The position numbers and the translations under genes are program-made. Below are positions 30,209 to 39,001 of a stretch of 64,000 bases of DNA, in pieces. Numbering within the stretch: position 1 is the stretch's first letter; the number at the start of each line of letters is the position of its first letter. Location of the stretch: positions 3,224,001-3,288,000 of the forward strand of contig NZ_JACHMX010000001.1 of assembly GCF_014205155.1 (NCBI RefSeq), given 5' to 3'. Source of the stretch: Amycolatopsis umgeniensis (GTDB lineage Bacteria > Actinomycetota > Actinomycetes > Mycobacteriales > Pseudonocardiaceae). Under the pieces are notes generated by a model. The model was not told where the DNA came from. It did not search any database and saw nothing but the letters and a program-made list of their open reading frames with translations.

Positions 30209-31393
30209 ATGCGCACTACCACCGTCGCCGCGTTCGCCTCACTGTTCTTGCTGGTCACAGCCTGTTCGGGGGCGTCGAGCGAAACGGTGCAGAGCGCGCC
30301 GCCGGTCACCTCGAAGCCCTCTGTGACGAAACTGAAGGTCGAGCAGGTGACAGCCGGGCTCGAACACGGCTGGGACGTCGGCTTCCTGCCGGACGGGAAG
30401 ATCCTCGTCACCCAGCGCCCCGGGAAGCTGGCCCTGGTCGAGGGCGGCACGAAACGCGACGTCACGGCCGACTTCTCCGACGTCCACGTGCGCGGCGAGG
30501 GCGGCTTGATGGGGATGGTGATCAGCAAGGACTTCGCGACTTCGCGCGAGTTCATCACCTGCCAGACCCACAAAGAAGGCGACAAGGCCGTCGACATCCG
30601 GCTGGTCACCTGGCGGCTTTCCGAGGACGGCGCGAGCGCCTCGAAGGTCAAGGACCTGCTGACCGGATTGCCGGTCAACTCCAGCGGCAGGCACTCAGGA
30701 TGCCGTCCCGCGTTCGGCGCGGACGGCGCGCTGCTCGTCGGCACCGGCGACACCGCCCGCCCGCAGCACCCGCAGGACCGCAAGAGTCTGGGCGGCAAGG
30801 TGCTGCGCGTCGACGCGAAGACCGGGAACCCGTTGCCGGACAACCCGTTCATCTCGTCGGCGGACCCGAACGAACAGCGCGTGTTCACCTACGGGCACCG
30901 CAACGTCCAGGGCGTCACGGTCCGGCCGGGCACCGGGCAGGTGTTCACCGCCGAGCACGGTCCGACCATCGACGACGAGGTCAACCTGGAACGCGCCGGA
31001 AGCAACTACGGCTGGGATCCGTCCAAGGGCGGTACCGAAACCCAGTACGACGAAGGCGTCCCGATGACCGACACGCAACGGTTCCCGGACGCCGTCAGTC
31101 CTTTGTGGACGACCGGCGAGATCACCGAAGCGATCTGTGGCGCCGAGTTCCTCACCGGATCGCAGTGGGGCGCGCTCGAAGGCTCCCTCGCCGTGACGGC
31201 GTTGAAGGGGCAGAAGTTGCTGCTGTTCCGCCTCGACGAAGCGGGCAAGGTCACCGAAGTGACCCTGCCCCCGGAGTTCGACGACAAGTTCGGCAGGCTG
31301 CGCGCCGTCCGCAGCGCACCGGACGGCGCCCTCTACGTCACGACATCGGAAGGCGAGGACGACAAACTGCTGCGCGTCACCCCCGGTACCTAG
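30209..31393 (+). CDS. PQQ-type sorbosone/glucose dehydrogenase-like lipoprotein
   Basis: Exported beta-propeller protein of the GSDH/sorbosone family (394 aa from ATG 30209). The lipobox LLVTAC gives Cys19. Propeller landmarks include GLEHGWDVGFLPDGKILVTQRPGKL, VRGEGGLMGMVIS, HSGCRPAFGADGALLVGTGD, YGHRNVQGVTV and EHGPTIDDEVNLERAGSNYGW. Soluble aldose dehydrogenases of this family use PQQ and calcium, but many actinobacterial members are uncharacterised. An earlier frame to 30158 would bury the signal peptide. Its stop shares CTAG with the convergent SDR gene. Confidence 0.88.
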   Translation: MRTTTVAAFASLFLLVTACSGASSETVQSAPPVTSKPSVTKLKVEQVTAGLEHGWDVGFLPDGKILVTQRPGKLALVEGGTKRDVTADFSDVHVRGEGGLMGMVISKDFATSREFITCQTHKEGDKAVDIRLVTWRLSEDGASASKVKDLLTGLPVNSSGRHSGCRPAFGADGALLVGTGDTARPQHPQDRKSLGGKVLRVDAKTGNPLPDNPFISSADPNEQRVFTYGHRNVQGVTVRPGTGQVFTAEHGPTIDDEVNLERAGSNYGWDPSKGGTETQYDEGVPMTDTQRFPDAVSPLWTTGEITEAICGAEFLTGSQWGALEGSLAVTALKGQKLLLFRLDEAGKVTEVTLPPEFDDKFGRLRAVRSAPDGALYVTTSEGEDDKLLRVTPGT

Positions 31394-32115
31394 CTCCCGA
31401 AGTACGCGCCGCCGTTGACGTGGACGACCTGGCCGGTGACGTGCCGCGCGGCCGGACTCGCCAAGAACGCCACCACTTCGGCGACGTCCTCGGGTGCACC
31501 GGCGCGTTTCGTCAGCGTGTTGTCGACGAGCCAGGCCCTGCGCTCGTCGCTGAGCTTGCCGTTGAAGAACTCGGTGTCCCCGACCAGTCCGGGCGCGACG
31601 ACGTTCGCGGTGATCCCCCGCGGCCCGAATTCCCTTGCCACATCGACGTTCCACGCTTCCAGCGCGGCCTTGGCGGCACCGTAGGAACCGGCTCCGGAGT
31701 GCGCGGCGATGGAGCCGATGGTGACGATCCGCGCGCCGTCGGCGAGCCTGTCCCGCAAGGCGCGGGTGACCAGGACGGCACTGAACACGTTCGCGTCCAG
31801 ATTGGCCTGCCAGTTCGCGGCGAAGGCCTTCAGGTCTCCGGCGGGCCCGTTGCGGAAATCGGTGTTCCCGCCCGCGTTGTTGACCAGGACGTCGACGCGC
31901 TCCGGCAGCTCGGCCAGCGCCCGTTCCACCGCGTCCGGGTCGGCCGCGTCGAACGGGACCGGGTTCGCGCCGAGCAACGTGGCGGCCTCGCCGAGGACCT
32001 GCTCGCGGCGGCCGGTGATCGTCACCCGCTCGCCCAGCGCGGCGAACGCCGCCGCGACCGCGTAGCCGATTCCCGTTCCACCACCGGTGATCACGACTTC
32101 TCTCTGTGTCCCCAT
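31390..32115 (-). CDS. Short-chain dehydrogenase/reductase
   Basis: Classical SDR (241 aa). The cofactor motif TGGGTGIG is at about 10-17, and VLVNNAGGN and the Ser in TIGSIAAHSG precede the catalytic Tyr/Lys in YGAAK. C-terminal features are PARHVTGQVVHVNGGAYFGS. It may be 3-oxoacyl-ACP-reductase-like, with no specific substrate evident. It is divergent from the isochorismatase-like gene, only 32 bases away. Confidence 0.92.
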   Translation of the reverse strand: MGTQREVVITGGGTGIGYAVAAAFAALGERVTITGRREQVLGEAATLLGANPVPFDAADPDAVERALAELPERVDVLVNNAGGNTDFRNGPAGDLKAFAANWQANLDANVFSAVLVTRALRDRLADGARIVTIGSIAAHSGAGSYGAAKAALEAWNVDVAREFGPRGITANVVAPGLVGDTEFFNGKLSDERRAWLVDNTLTKRAGAPEDVAEVVAFLASPAARHVTGQVVHVNGGAYFGS

Positions 32116-32147
32116 GCCTCCAGCATAGGGACAACTAAGCTCCCGGC

Positions 32148-32669
32148 ATGACGAAGATCGACCCGGCGACGACAGCGCTCGTCTTGATCGACCTCCAGAC
32201 GCGGATCGTCGCGTTGGAGACTGTCCCGCTCGAAGGCACCGAAGTCGTTTCGAACGCCGTTCTGCTGCGTGACGCCTTCAGCGCGGCCGGCTCGCCGGTC
32301 ATCCACGTGCGGGCACACCGGCCGTACGTCAAGGAGCAGCCGCCCGGCAGTGAACTGGTCGCCGAACTGACGCCTCGCGAGGGCGAGCATCTGATCACCA
32401 AGCACACGATCGGCGCGTTCTACGCCACCGGACTCGACGAACTCCTGCGCGGGCTGGGCGTGAAGACGCTGGTGCTCGGCGGGATCGCCACGGAGTACGG
32501 CGTCGAATCGACACTGCGTGCCGCGACCGACCACGGCTACGAGACCATCGCCGTTTCGGACGCGATGGCCGGGATCGCCGCGATCTCCCACGAATCGGCG
32601 ATCACGAAGGTGTTCCCGAGGCTGGGTGAAGTCCTCACGACCGCCGAGACCGCCGCGGCGCTGGGCTGA
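32148..32669 (+). CDS. Isochorismatase-family protein lacking the catalytic cysteine
   Basis: 173-residue alpha/beta protein. The Asp in ALVLIDLQTRIV and the Lys in LITKHTIGAF fit the family triad. However, the segment usually T-x-x-C-V-x-x-T reads TEYGVEST, so Gly replaces the nucleophilic Cys. That pattern is known from true isochorismatases (PhzD, EntB), which cleave a vinyl ether by acid catalysis, unlike Cys-dependent nicotinamidases. A non-amidase activity is therefore likelier. The NUDIX gene follows three bases later. Confidence 0.88.
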   Translation: MTKIDPATTALVLIDLQTRIVALETVPLEGTEVVSNAVLLRDAFSAAGSPVIHVRAHRPYVKEQPPGSELVAELTPREGEHLITKHTIGAFYATGLDELLRGLGVKTLVLGGIATEYGVESTLRAATDHGYETIAVSDAMAGIAAISHESAITKVFPRLGEVLTTAETAAALG

Positions 32670-32672
32670 ACC

Positions 32673-33065
32673 ATGATCGACAAGATCGCGTGGCTCCACC
32701 TGGTCGACGGCCGGGTCCTGTGCGCCCGCTCGCGCGGCAAGTCCCTGTTCTACCTACCCGGCGGCAAACGAGAACCCGGCGAAACCGACACGGAGACCCT
32801 CGTCCGCGAAATTCGCGAGGAACTGGCCGTCGAGATCGCCCCGGCGAGCGCCCGGCCCGCCGGGACCTTCGAAGCGCAGGCCGACGGGCACGCGCAGGAT
32901 GTGCTGGTCCGGACGACCGCCTACACCGCCGAGTACACCGGGACGCTCACGGCCAGCAGCGAAATCGACGAGATCGCCTGGCTCGGTCACGTAGACAGGG
33001 ACCGGGTCTCCACGGCTGGCAAGATCATCTTCGACCACCTGCGGGAGACCGGCCTCCTGCGCTGA
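32673..33065 (+). CDS. NUDIX hydrolase
   Basis: 130-residue NDP-X pyrophosphohydrolase. The Nudix box is GGKREPGETDTETLVREIREELAV (shown in part: PGGKREPGETDTETLVREI, residues about 30-52), with REIREEL supplying the metal-binding Glu residues. The usual last Gly is Ala. The start ATG is three bases after the isochorismatase-like stop, so the two are co-translated. The substrate (nucleotide sugar, oxidised nucleotide or dinucleotide) cannot be predicted. Confidence 0.92.
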   Translation: MIDKIAWLHLVDGRVLCARSRGKSLFYLPGGKREPGETDTETLVREIREELAVEIAPASARPAGTFEAQADGHAQDVLVRTTAYTAEYTGTLTASSEIDEIAWLGHVDRDRVSTAGKIIFDHLRETGLLR

Positions 33066-33068
33066 CGA

Positions 33069-33707
33069 CTACTTCTTGAGGTCGTCCAGGCACAGCACCC
33101 GCGACTGCGGGAGTGTTCCGCCCGAACGCTGCCACTGGATCTTCTCGTCGGTCGACGGCACCTGGGTGCACACCGTGCTGCCGTCGACCAGGAAGGTCGC
33201 GCTCTTTTCGATGGCGAGGACCTTGTACCGCGCTGTCGCGCAGTCCTCCTTCGTGAGCTTCTTCGCGTCGACCACGCCGTCGGGGAGGCAGTCGCCGACG
33301 GCCGGCGCCCGCTCGCCCGGGTTCTTCAGGTCTTCCAGGCAGAGCAGGGTGCCGTCATTGGCGCCCTTCTTTCCCTGGAAGAAGTACGCGTCGGTCGTCG
33401 GGTAGTCGTCGCATTCGGTTCCACCCGAGAGCTTGAGTCCGATTTCTGACTTGTTCTCCTGTTTTCCGACGACCTTGAAGTTCGCGTCGGGTGTCCCGCA
33501 GTCGGCGTTCTTGACGCTGTCCGCGTTGTCGATGTTGCCCTTGAGGCAGGCGCCGACCTCGGTGCTCGAAGCCGTGAACGGATTCGCGACGAAGAACGCG
33601 ATCACCGCGACGACGGCGAAGATGCCCAGCCGGATGACCGGCTTCAGCCACGTTCTCTTCTTCTGCGGAGCGATCTGTTCCACGGCGGGCGCAGGGTAGT
33701 TTTCCAT
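33069..33707 (-). CDS. Membrane-anchored protein with duplicated four-Cys domain (LppU-like)
   Basis: 212-residue exported protein. A short cytoplasmic Pro-rich start and basic KKRTWLKP are followed by a helix at about 24-44 (VIRLGIFAVVAVIAFFVANPF). The outer part holds two copies of one module: VGACLKG...NADCGTPDANFKVVGK...GGTECDDYP...GTLLCLEDLKN and VGDCLPDG...KEDCATARYKVLAI...GSTVCTQVP...SRVLCLDDLKK. Each has four Cys at matching positions, suggesting two disulfides per module. The arrangement resembles LppU/SCO3897-type proteins of unknown function. Confidence 0.8.
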   Translation of the reverse strand: MENYPAPAVEQIAPQKKRTWLKPVIRLGIFAVVAVIAFFVANPFTASSTEVGACLKGNIDNADSVKNADCGTPDANFKVVGKQENKSEIGLKLSGGTECDDYPTTDAYFFQGKKGANDGTLLCLEDLKNPGERAPAVGDCLPDGVVDAKKLTKEDCATARYKVLAIEKSATFLVDGSTVCTQVPSTDEKIQWQRSGGTLPQSRVLCLDDLKK

Positions 33708-33788
33708 GGTGTTCCCCCAGCTTGATGATCTCTATGGGGGACCTAGCGCTCACCGGCCGGGAAACGTTACTGCCACGCGACGCAGATC

Positions 33789-34457
33789 TCAGCGCAGCCG
33801 CAGCTTCGGCTTGTGTTCCAAATTGGACAGACCGTTCCAGGCCAGGTTGACCAGATGCGCGGCGACCTCGTCGCGCTTCGGTTTCCGGGCGTCGAGCCAC
33901 CATTGCCCGGTCAAGGCGACCATCCCGACGAGCGCCTGCGCGTACAGCGCGGCCAGCTTCTCGTCGTAGCCCCGCGCGGCGAACTGCTGCGCGAGGATGT
34001 GCTCGACCTGGCTGGCGATGTCGTTCAGCACCGTGGAGAACGTGCCCGTCGAACTCGCGACCGGCGAATCCCGCACGAGGATGCGGAAGCCGTCGTGTGA
34101 GTCTTCGACGTAGGAAAGCAGCGCGATCGCCGCCTGTTCGAGCATCACCCTCGGGTGTCCACCGTGGAGGGTGGAGACCATCCTGTCGAGCAGCAGCTGC
34201 GTTTCACGGTCGACGACGACGGCGTAGATGCCTTCCTTGCCGCCGAAGTGCTCGTACACCACCGGCTTGGAGACGTTCGCGCGATGCGCGATCTCCTCGA
34301 TGGAAGTGCCCTCGAAACCCTTCTCCGCGAACAGGGCTCTGGCGACGTTGAGCAGTTGCTGCCTGCGCTCGGTCCCCGTCATCCGCACCCGGGCCACCGG
34401 AGCGACAGGACGTGCTCCGGTGACCGCTTCACGTTTGGTTCGCCGTCTCCCCGCCAT
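33789..34457 (-). CDS. TetR/AcrR-family regulator, downstream of the desaturase
   Basis: 222-residue regulator. The HTH is RRQQLLNVARALFAEKGFEGTSIEEIAHRANVSKPVVYEHFGGKEGIYAVVVD. The ligand domain is all-helical, and the basic N-terminus is longer than usual. It lies 23 bases downstream of the acyl-CoA desaturase on the same strand, so it is likely co-transcribed and may regulate fatty-acid desaturation through the palindrome at 35496. A TetR gene near tRNA-Gln/glmU and mfd also occurs in M. tuberculosis (Rv1019). Confidence 0.9.
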   Translation of the reverse strand: MAGRRRTKREAVTGARPVAPVARVRMTGTERRQQLLNVARALFAEKGFEGTSIEEIAHRANVSKPVVYEHFGGKEGIYAVVVDRETQLLLDRMVSTLHGGHPRVMLEQAAIALLSYVEDSHDGFRILVRDSPVASSTGTFSTVLNDIASQVEHILAQQFAARGYDEKLAALYAQALVGMVALTGQWWLDARKPKRDEVAAHLVNLAWNGLSNLEHKPKLRLR

Positions 34458-34480
34458 TGAAGAAGACTAACGTGACCTCG

Positions 34481-35431
34481 CTATTTGCTTTCGGCGGCGA
34501 TGCGCGCGAGGCGCTGCGGGGTCGGCCAGCGCACGTCGTGGGCCCAGCCGAACTTCTCGAAGATCCAAATGAGACGCGCGGAAATGTCGATCTGGCCGCG
34601 CTGCACGCCGTGCCGGGCCGAGGTCGGATCCGCGTGGTGCAGGTTGTGCCAAGACTCGCCGAACGAGAAGATCGCCAGCGGCCAGAAGTTGGCCGACTTG
34701 TCGCGGGCGGCGAACGGGCGCTCGCCGATCATGTGGCAGACCGAGTTGACCGACCAGGTCACGTGGTGCAGCACGCAGACACGCACCAGACCGGCCCAGA
34801 AGAACGCGGTCACCGCGCCCCAGAACGACCAGGTGATCAGTCCGCCGAGCACCGCGGGCATGACCAGCGTGAGCAGGCTCCACAGCCAGAACAGGTCGTC
34901 GACCTTCTTGATGGCCGGGTCCTTCACCAGATCCGGCGCGAAACGCTCCGCGTTGGTCTGGTCGCGCTCGAACAGCCAGCCCATGTGCGCGTGCCAGAAA
35001 CCCTTGGCGATGGCGAGCGGCGTGGTGCCGAACAGCCACGGCGAATGCGGGTCGCCGTCGCGGTCGGAGAACGCGTGGTGACGGCGGTGGTCGGCGACCC
35101 AGGTGATCACGGGGCCCTGGACGGCCATGCTGCCGGCGATCGCCATCGCGACGCGCAGCCACGGCTTGGCCTTGAACGAGCCGTGCGTGAAGTAGCGGTG
35201 ATAGGAGACGGTGATACCGAGGCCGCTGATCGCGTAGAAGACGACGAACAGAGCGACGTCGACCCAGGTCAGTCCCCAGCCCCAGGCGAACGGGACGGCC
35301 ACGAGCAACGCGGCGAGCGGGAAGACGACCCCGAGGTAGACCGAGAGCTGCACGCCGCCCGATCGCTGACCTTCGATTACCGGCTTGGGGCCCTTCGCGG
35401 GCTTCTGGGAACGGTCGAGGGTAGCCGTCAT
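34481..35431 (-). CDS. Acyl-CoA desaturase (membrane di-iron)
   Basis: Integral-membrane stearoyl-CoA-type desaturase (316 aa). All three His boxes are present: HRYFTH (residues 78-83), HRRHH (115-119) and HNLHH near residue 265. They are set between about four helices. It introduces a cis double bond into acyl chains and needs an electron donor, which is not encoded nearby. A near-perfect palindrome 65-77 bases upstream of the start and the co-oriented TetR gene suggest lipid-responsive control. Confidence 0.95.
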   Translation of the reverse strand: MTATLDRSQKPAKGPKPVIEGQRSGGVQLSVYLGVVFPLAALLVAVPFAWGWGLTWVDVALFVVFYAISGLGITVSYHRYFTHGSFKAKPWLRVAMAIAGSMAVQGPVITWVADHRRHHAFSDRDGDPHSPWLFGTTPLAIAKGFWHAHMGWLFERDQTNAERFAPDLVKDPAIKKVDDLFWLWSLLTLVMPAVLGGLITWSFWGAVTAFFWAGLVRVCVLHHVTWSVNSVCHMIGERPFAARDKSANFWPLAIFSFGESWHNLHHADPTSARHGVQRGQIDISARLIWIFEKFGWAHDVRWPTPQRLARIAAESK

Positions 35432-35495
35432 GCAGTCACTTCTTTTCTACGCGCGACCCTTGAGGGTTTCCCTAAGGGTGACCTTACCTACGATG

Positions 35496-35508
35496 CCGTA
35501 AGTTACGG
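35496..35508. promoter_or_regulatory. Palindrome upstream of desaturase-tetR
   Basis: CCGTAA-G-TTACGG is a perfect 6-bp dyad with a one-base centre, located 65-77 bases before the desaturase ATG. It is a plausible operator for the TetR protein of the same operon. Confidence 0.5.
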
Positions 35509-35605
35509 TACAGGAGGTTTCGTCCCCTGTGGAGTGCCCGCGACCGTGAGGCAACCCCCGGGCGCACGTGGACGTCTCCGGCATGGCTATCCTGACCAGG
35601 ATCGA

Positions 35606-35677
35606 TCCGCCGTAGTGTAATCGGCAGCACTTCAGATTTTGGTTCTGACAGTTCAGGTTCGAATCCTGGCGGCGGAG
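35606..35677 (+). tRNA. trnQ: tRNA-Gln (anticodon TTG)
   Basis: 72-base cloverleaf. The acceptor stem TCCGCCG (35606-35612) pairs with CGGCGGA (35670-35676), and base G35677 is the discriminator. The anticodon stem TCAGA/TCTGA encloses loop TTTTGGT with anticodon TTG at 35639-35641. The T arm carries GGTTCGAATCC. No CCA is encoded. It decodes CAA, and CAG by wobble. The tRNA-Gln-glmU neighbourhood is shared with mycobacteria. Confidence 0.97.
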
Positions 35678-35720
35678 CAGACGAACAGATGACCAGCGGC
35701 GTTTTCAACGGTGGGGGTGT

Positions 35721-37469
35721 GTGCGGCTGACCGAGGACGCGACGACCAGTAGCAGGCGGCCGGCGCTTGCGGAGATGTCCGACGCCTGGCTCTACGGTCG
35801 CGCGCGCGAACTCGGCGCGGCCATACAGCGCGTCAGCTTCGCCGAGCAGCTGGACATCATCACCAGTCTCGACGAACTCCTCGACGAGACGCAGCGCCGA
35901 GGCGAACCACTGTTGGTCGCCCAATTGCTGCGCTATTCCGCGATGGCGAGGCTGGTCACCCGCGGTCTCGCCGCCGAGGCCGAACCCAGGCTCGACGAGA
36001 TGCTCGCGCACACCAGACGGCACGGTCTCGCGCTGATGCGGGCCGACGCGCACGCCATGCGCGGCCGCCGCCTGGTCATCGCCAAACAAGAGGACGCCGC
36101 CCTCACCGAAATCGCCAGGGCGCTGGCCATCCTCGACGACTCCGCGGTCCCGGACCGCCAGGTCGGCAGGCGCAACTGGGATCGGATGCTGTCCACGACG
36201 CTGGTGGACTGCTGGCTGGTGCTGAACCAGCTGGGCGTCTACGAGGCGGCCGAGGAGGCCATCGCCCGCGCCGCGCAAGCGATCCGTGACAGCGCGAGCC
36301 CGCACGAGATCGCGCTCCAGCTGATCAACCGGGTCAAGATGCTGCTCGGCTGGGGCCTGCGGCTCGAACGCATCGAGCGGTACGACGAGGGGGCGGACAA
36401 GTTCCGCACCGCGGCGTCGATGGCGCAGGCCGCCGAAGGCCCGTTCACCGAGTCGCTGTTCCCGCGCAAGGCCGGGGTGCCCGCGATCGACCAGGTCGGC
36501 GTGCTCGCCGCGGCGGCCGCGCTGGCGTCGCCCGATTCGTCCCACATCGAGCGGCTGGACTCGCTGCTGCATCCGGAACTGGTGTTCCCGCACGAACGCG
36601 AGATCATCGCCATCGCGCTGGCCCGCTGCCTGGACAACGCCGCCCGCCGCGAGGACGCGCTGCAGATCCTCAAAGAGGTTCGCGAGGACAACGAGGAAAG
36701 CTCGCTGCCGTCGATGCGGTTGAACCTCGCCCGCGAGCTGGCCAGGCTCGACACCACCCCGGATTACGCGTCCGGCGCGAGCCAGTCGTTGATCGACTAC
36801 GCGACCATCCTGGAAACGGAGATGTGGTCGCTGCGGGAATCGCAGATCGCCACGCTCAACGCGCGCCGGGAGCACGAACGGCTGTCCGCCGAACACGGCG
36901 CGATCACCCAGCAGGCCCTGCAGGACCCGCTCACCGGACTGCCGAACCGGCGCGCGCTCGACGAAAAGCTGCGTTCGCTGGCGTCGTCCGCGGACGCCCA
37001 GCCGCTCGCGGTCGCGCTGGTCGACCTCGACGGTTTCAAGGACGTCAACGACAAGCAGTCGCACGCCGAGGGTGACAACGTGCTCCGTGTCATCGCGAGC
37101 ACGCTGCGCGACGCCCTGCGCGGCGACGACGTCGTCGCGCGATACGGCGGAGACGAGTTCATCGTGCTTCTACCTGGGGCTCCGGCGTCCGCGGCGAAGC
37201 AGGCGCTGGGTCGTTCTGTGAATGCCGTCGCATCTCTGCCGCACCACCTTTCGCACGGTGTCACCCTCTCCGTCGGCCTTGTCTCGCTCCGCCCGCAGGA
37301 GCGCGCGGAACAGGTCCTGGCACGCGCCGACGCGGCCATGTACCAGGCGAAACGTGGCGGCGGGAACCAGGTTTCGTCGGTGAACTCGATGGCCATCGAT
37401 CCGGTCACCGGATGGCCCGGTGAGGATGCTCCGACCGACCCCGCGTGGGACGCCGAGCAGCCCACGTAG
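35721..37469 (+). CDS. Diguanylate cyclase (GGDEF) with TPR-like N-terminal region
   Basis: 582-residue cytoplasmic protein. The first ~390 residues are helical and TPR-like, with no membrane helix, followed by a helix with a coiled-coil look (ESQIATLNARREHERLSAEHGAI). The C-terminal GGDEF domain is complete: DPLTGLPNRRALDEKL, ARYGGDEFIVLLPG with intact GGDEF, and an inhibitory I-site RGDD exactly five residues before it. It should make cyclic di-GMP with product inhibition. The start is GTG at 35721, 43 bases after the tRNA. Confidence 0.93.
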   Translation: MRLTEDATTSSRRPALAEMSDAWLYGRARELGAAIQRVSFAEQLDIITSLDELLDETQRRGEPLLVAQLLRYSAMARLVTRGLAAEAEPRLDEMLAHTRRHGLALMRADAHAMRGRRLVIAKQEDAALTEIARALAILDDSAVPDRQVGRRNWDRMLSTTLVDCWLVLNQLGVYEAAEEAIARAAQAIRDSASPHEIALQLINRVKMLLGWGLRLERIERYDEGADKFRTAASMAQAAEGPFTESLFPRKAGVPAIDQVGVLAAAAALASPDSSHIERLDSLLHPELVFPHEREIIAIALARCLDNAARREDALQILKEVREDNEESSLPSMRLNLARELARLDTTPDYASGASQSLIDYATILETEMWSLRESQIATLNARREHERLSAEHGAITQQALQDPLTGLPNRRALDEKLRSLASSADAQPLAVALVDLDGFKDVNDKQSHAEGDNVLRVIASTLRDALRGDDVVARYGGDEFIVLLPGAPASAAKQALGRSVNAVASLPHHLSHGVTLSVGLVSLRPQERAEQVLARADAAMYQAKRGGGNQVSSVNSMAIDPVTGWPGEDAPTDPAWDAEQPT

Positions 37470-37513
37470 GATCAATGCCCGACAACCACCGTTGGTGAAA
37501 TGTTGGGAGTGCC

Positions 37514-39001
37514 GTGACCGGCCCGCTGAGCACGTTGATCCTCGCCGCGGGTGAGGGCACCCGTATGCGCTCGTCCACCCCGAAGGTGCTGCACCCGATC
37601 GCCGGCCGCTCTCTGGTCGAGCACGCCGTGCGGGCCGCCGCGGGACTGAGCCCGGAACACCTGGTCGTGGTCATCGGCCACGGTCGTGACTCGGTCGGCG
37701 CTCAGCTGGCGAAGGTCGGCGAGGCGCTCGGCCGCGAGGTCGTCACGGCGGTCCAGGAGGAGCAGAAGGGCACCGGGCACGCCGTCTCGTGCGCGCTCTC
37801 GGCGCTGCCGGGCGGGCTGACGGGCACCGTCGTCGTCAGCTACGGCGACGTCCCGCTGCTCGACACCGAAACGCTCGCTTCCCTGGTCGCCGAGCACACG
37901 TCCACCGGAAACGCGGTCACCGTGCTCACCGCGGTCGTCGAGAACCCGACCGGGTACGGCCGGATCATCCGCGACGGGAACGGCGTCGTCACCTCGATCG
38001 TCGAGCAGAAGGACGCCACCCCCGAGCAGCACGAAATCGCCGAAATCAACTCCGGCGTCTACGCGTTCGACGCTTCGGTCCTCGTCGACGGGCTTTCGAA
38101 GCTTTCGACCGACAACGCGCAAGGCGAGCTCTACCTCACCGACGTCCTCGGCATCGCCCGCGGCGACGGCAAGGGCGTCGGCGCGCTGGTGATCGACGAC
38201 CCGTGGGTGACCGAAGGCGTCAACGACCGCGTGCAGCTCTCCGTCCTCGGCGCTGAGCTGAACCGCCGGATCGTCCGCGGCTGGCAGCGGGCGGGCGTCA
38301 CCGTCGTCGACCCGTCGAACACCTGGATCGACGCGGGCGTGACCTTGTCGCGCGACGTCGTCATCGAGCCCGGTGTGCAGTTGAAGGGTTCGACTTCGGT
38401 CGGCGAGGGCGCGCGGATCGGCCCGGACAGCACCCTGGAGAACGTCTCCGTCGGCGCGGACGCGTCGGTGGTGCGGACGCACGGTTCCGATTCGGAATTG
38501 GGCGACGGCGTGAAGGTCGGCCCGTTCACCTACCTGCGTCCCGGCACCAAGCTGGGGATCAAGGGCAAACTCGGCGCTTTCGTCGAGACGAAGAACGCGG
38601 ACATCGGCGCCGGGACGAAGGTTCCGCACCTTACCTACGTCGGCGACGCGACCATCGGCGAGAACAGCAACATCGGGTGTTCCAGCGTTTTCGTCAATTA
38701 CGACGGCGTGAACAAGCACCACACCACGATCGGCTCCCATGTACGGCTCGGCGCGGACAACACGTTCGTCGCCCCGGTGACCATCGGCGATGGCGCCTAC
38801 AGTGGGGCGGGCACCGTGATCAGGCAAGACGTGCCCCCGGGCGCGCTCGCCGTGTCCACCGGGCCGCAGCGCAACATCGAAGACTGGGTGACCCGGCGCA
38901 GGCCGGGCACACCCGCGGCGGAAGCAGCTTCCGCCGCGAAGCAGGACACCACCGCCGTGTCCGATTCAAATAAGGGAAACGACGGGGAGTCGCCAGCATG
39001 A
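37514..39001 (+). CDS. glmU: Bifunctional UDP-GlcNAc pyrophosphorylase / glucosamine-1-P acetyltransferase
   Basis: Makes UDP-N-acetylglucosamine for peptidoglycan (495 aa). The N-terminal uridylyltransferase signature is [23 protein letters not shown]. The C-terminal left-handed beta-helix is built of hexapeptides (e.g. [18 protein letters not shown]) and ends with the acetyl-CoA region [16 protein letters not shown] and [10 protein letters not shown]. The GTG start is preceded by GGGAGT. Its stop overlaps the prs start as ATGA. Confidence 0.97.
   Translation: MTGPLSTLILAAGEGTRMRSSTPKVLHPIAGRSLVEHAVRAAAGLSPEHLVVVIGHGRDSVGAQLAKVGEALGREVVTAVQEEQKGTGHAVSCALSALPGGLTGTVVVSYGDVPLLDTETLASLVAEHTSTGNAVTVLTAVVENPTGYGRIIRDGNGVVTSIVEQKDATPEQHEIAEINSGVYAFDASVLVDGLSKLSTDNAQGELYLTDVLGIARGDGKGVGALVIDDPWVTEGVNDRVQLSVLGAELNRRIVRGWQRAGVTVVDPSNTWIDAGVTLSRDVVIEPGVQLKGSTSVGEGARIGPDSTLENVSVGADASVVRTHGSDSELGDGVKVGPFTYLRPGTKLGIKGKLGAFVETKNADIGAGTKVPHLTYVGDATIGENSNIGCSSVFVNYDGVNKHHTTIGSHVRLGADNTFVAPVTIGDGAYSGAGTVIRQDVPPGALAVSTGPQRNIEDWVTRRRPGTPAAEAASAAKQDTTAVSDSNKGNDGESPA

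Noticed and set aside
35606..35677. tRNA-Gln as an integration site for a mobile element
   Set aside because: No integrase, no repeated tRNA 3' end and no phage-like genes nearby. Both sides are conserved or ordinary genes.
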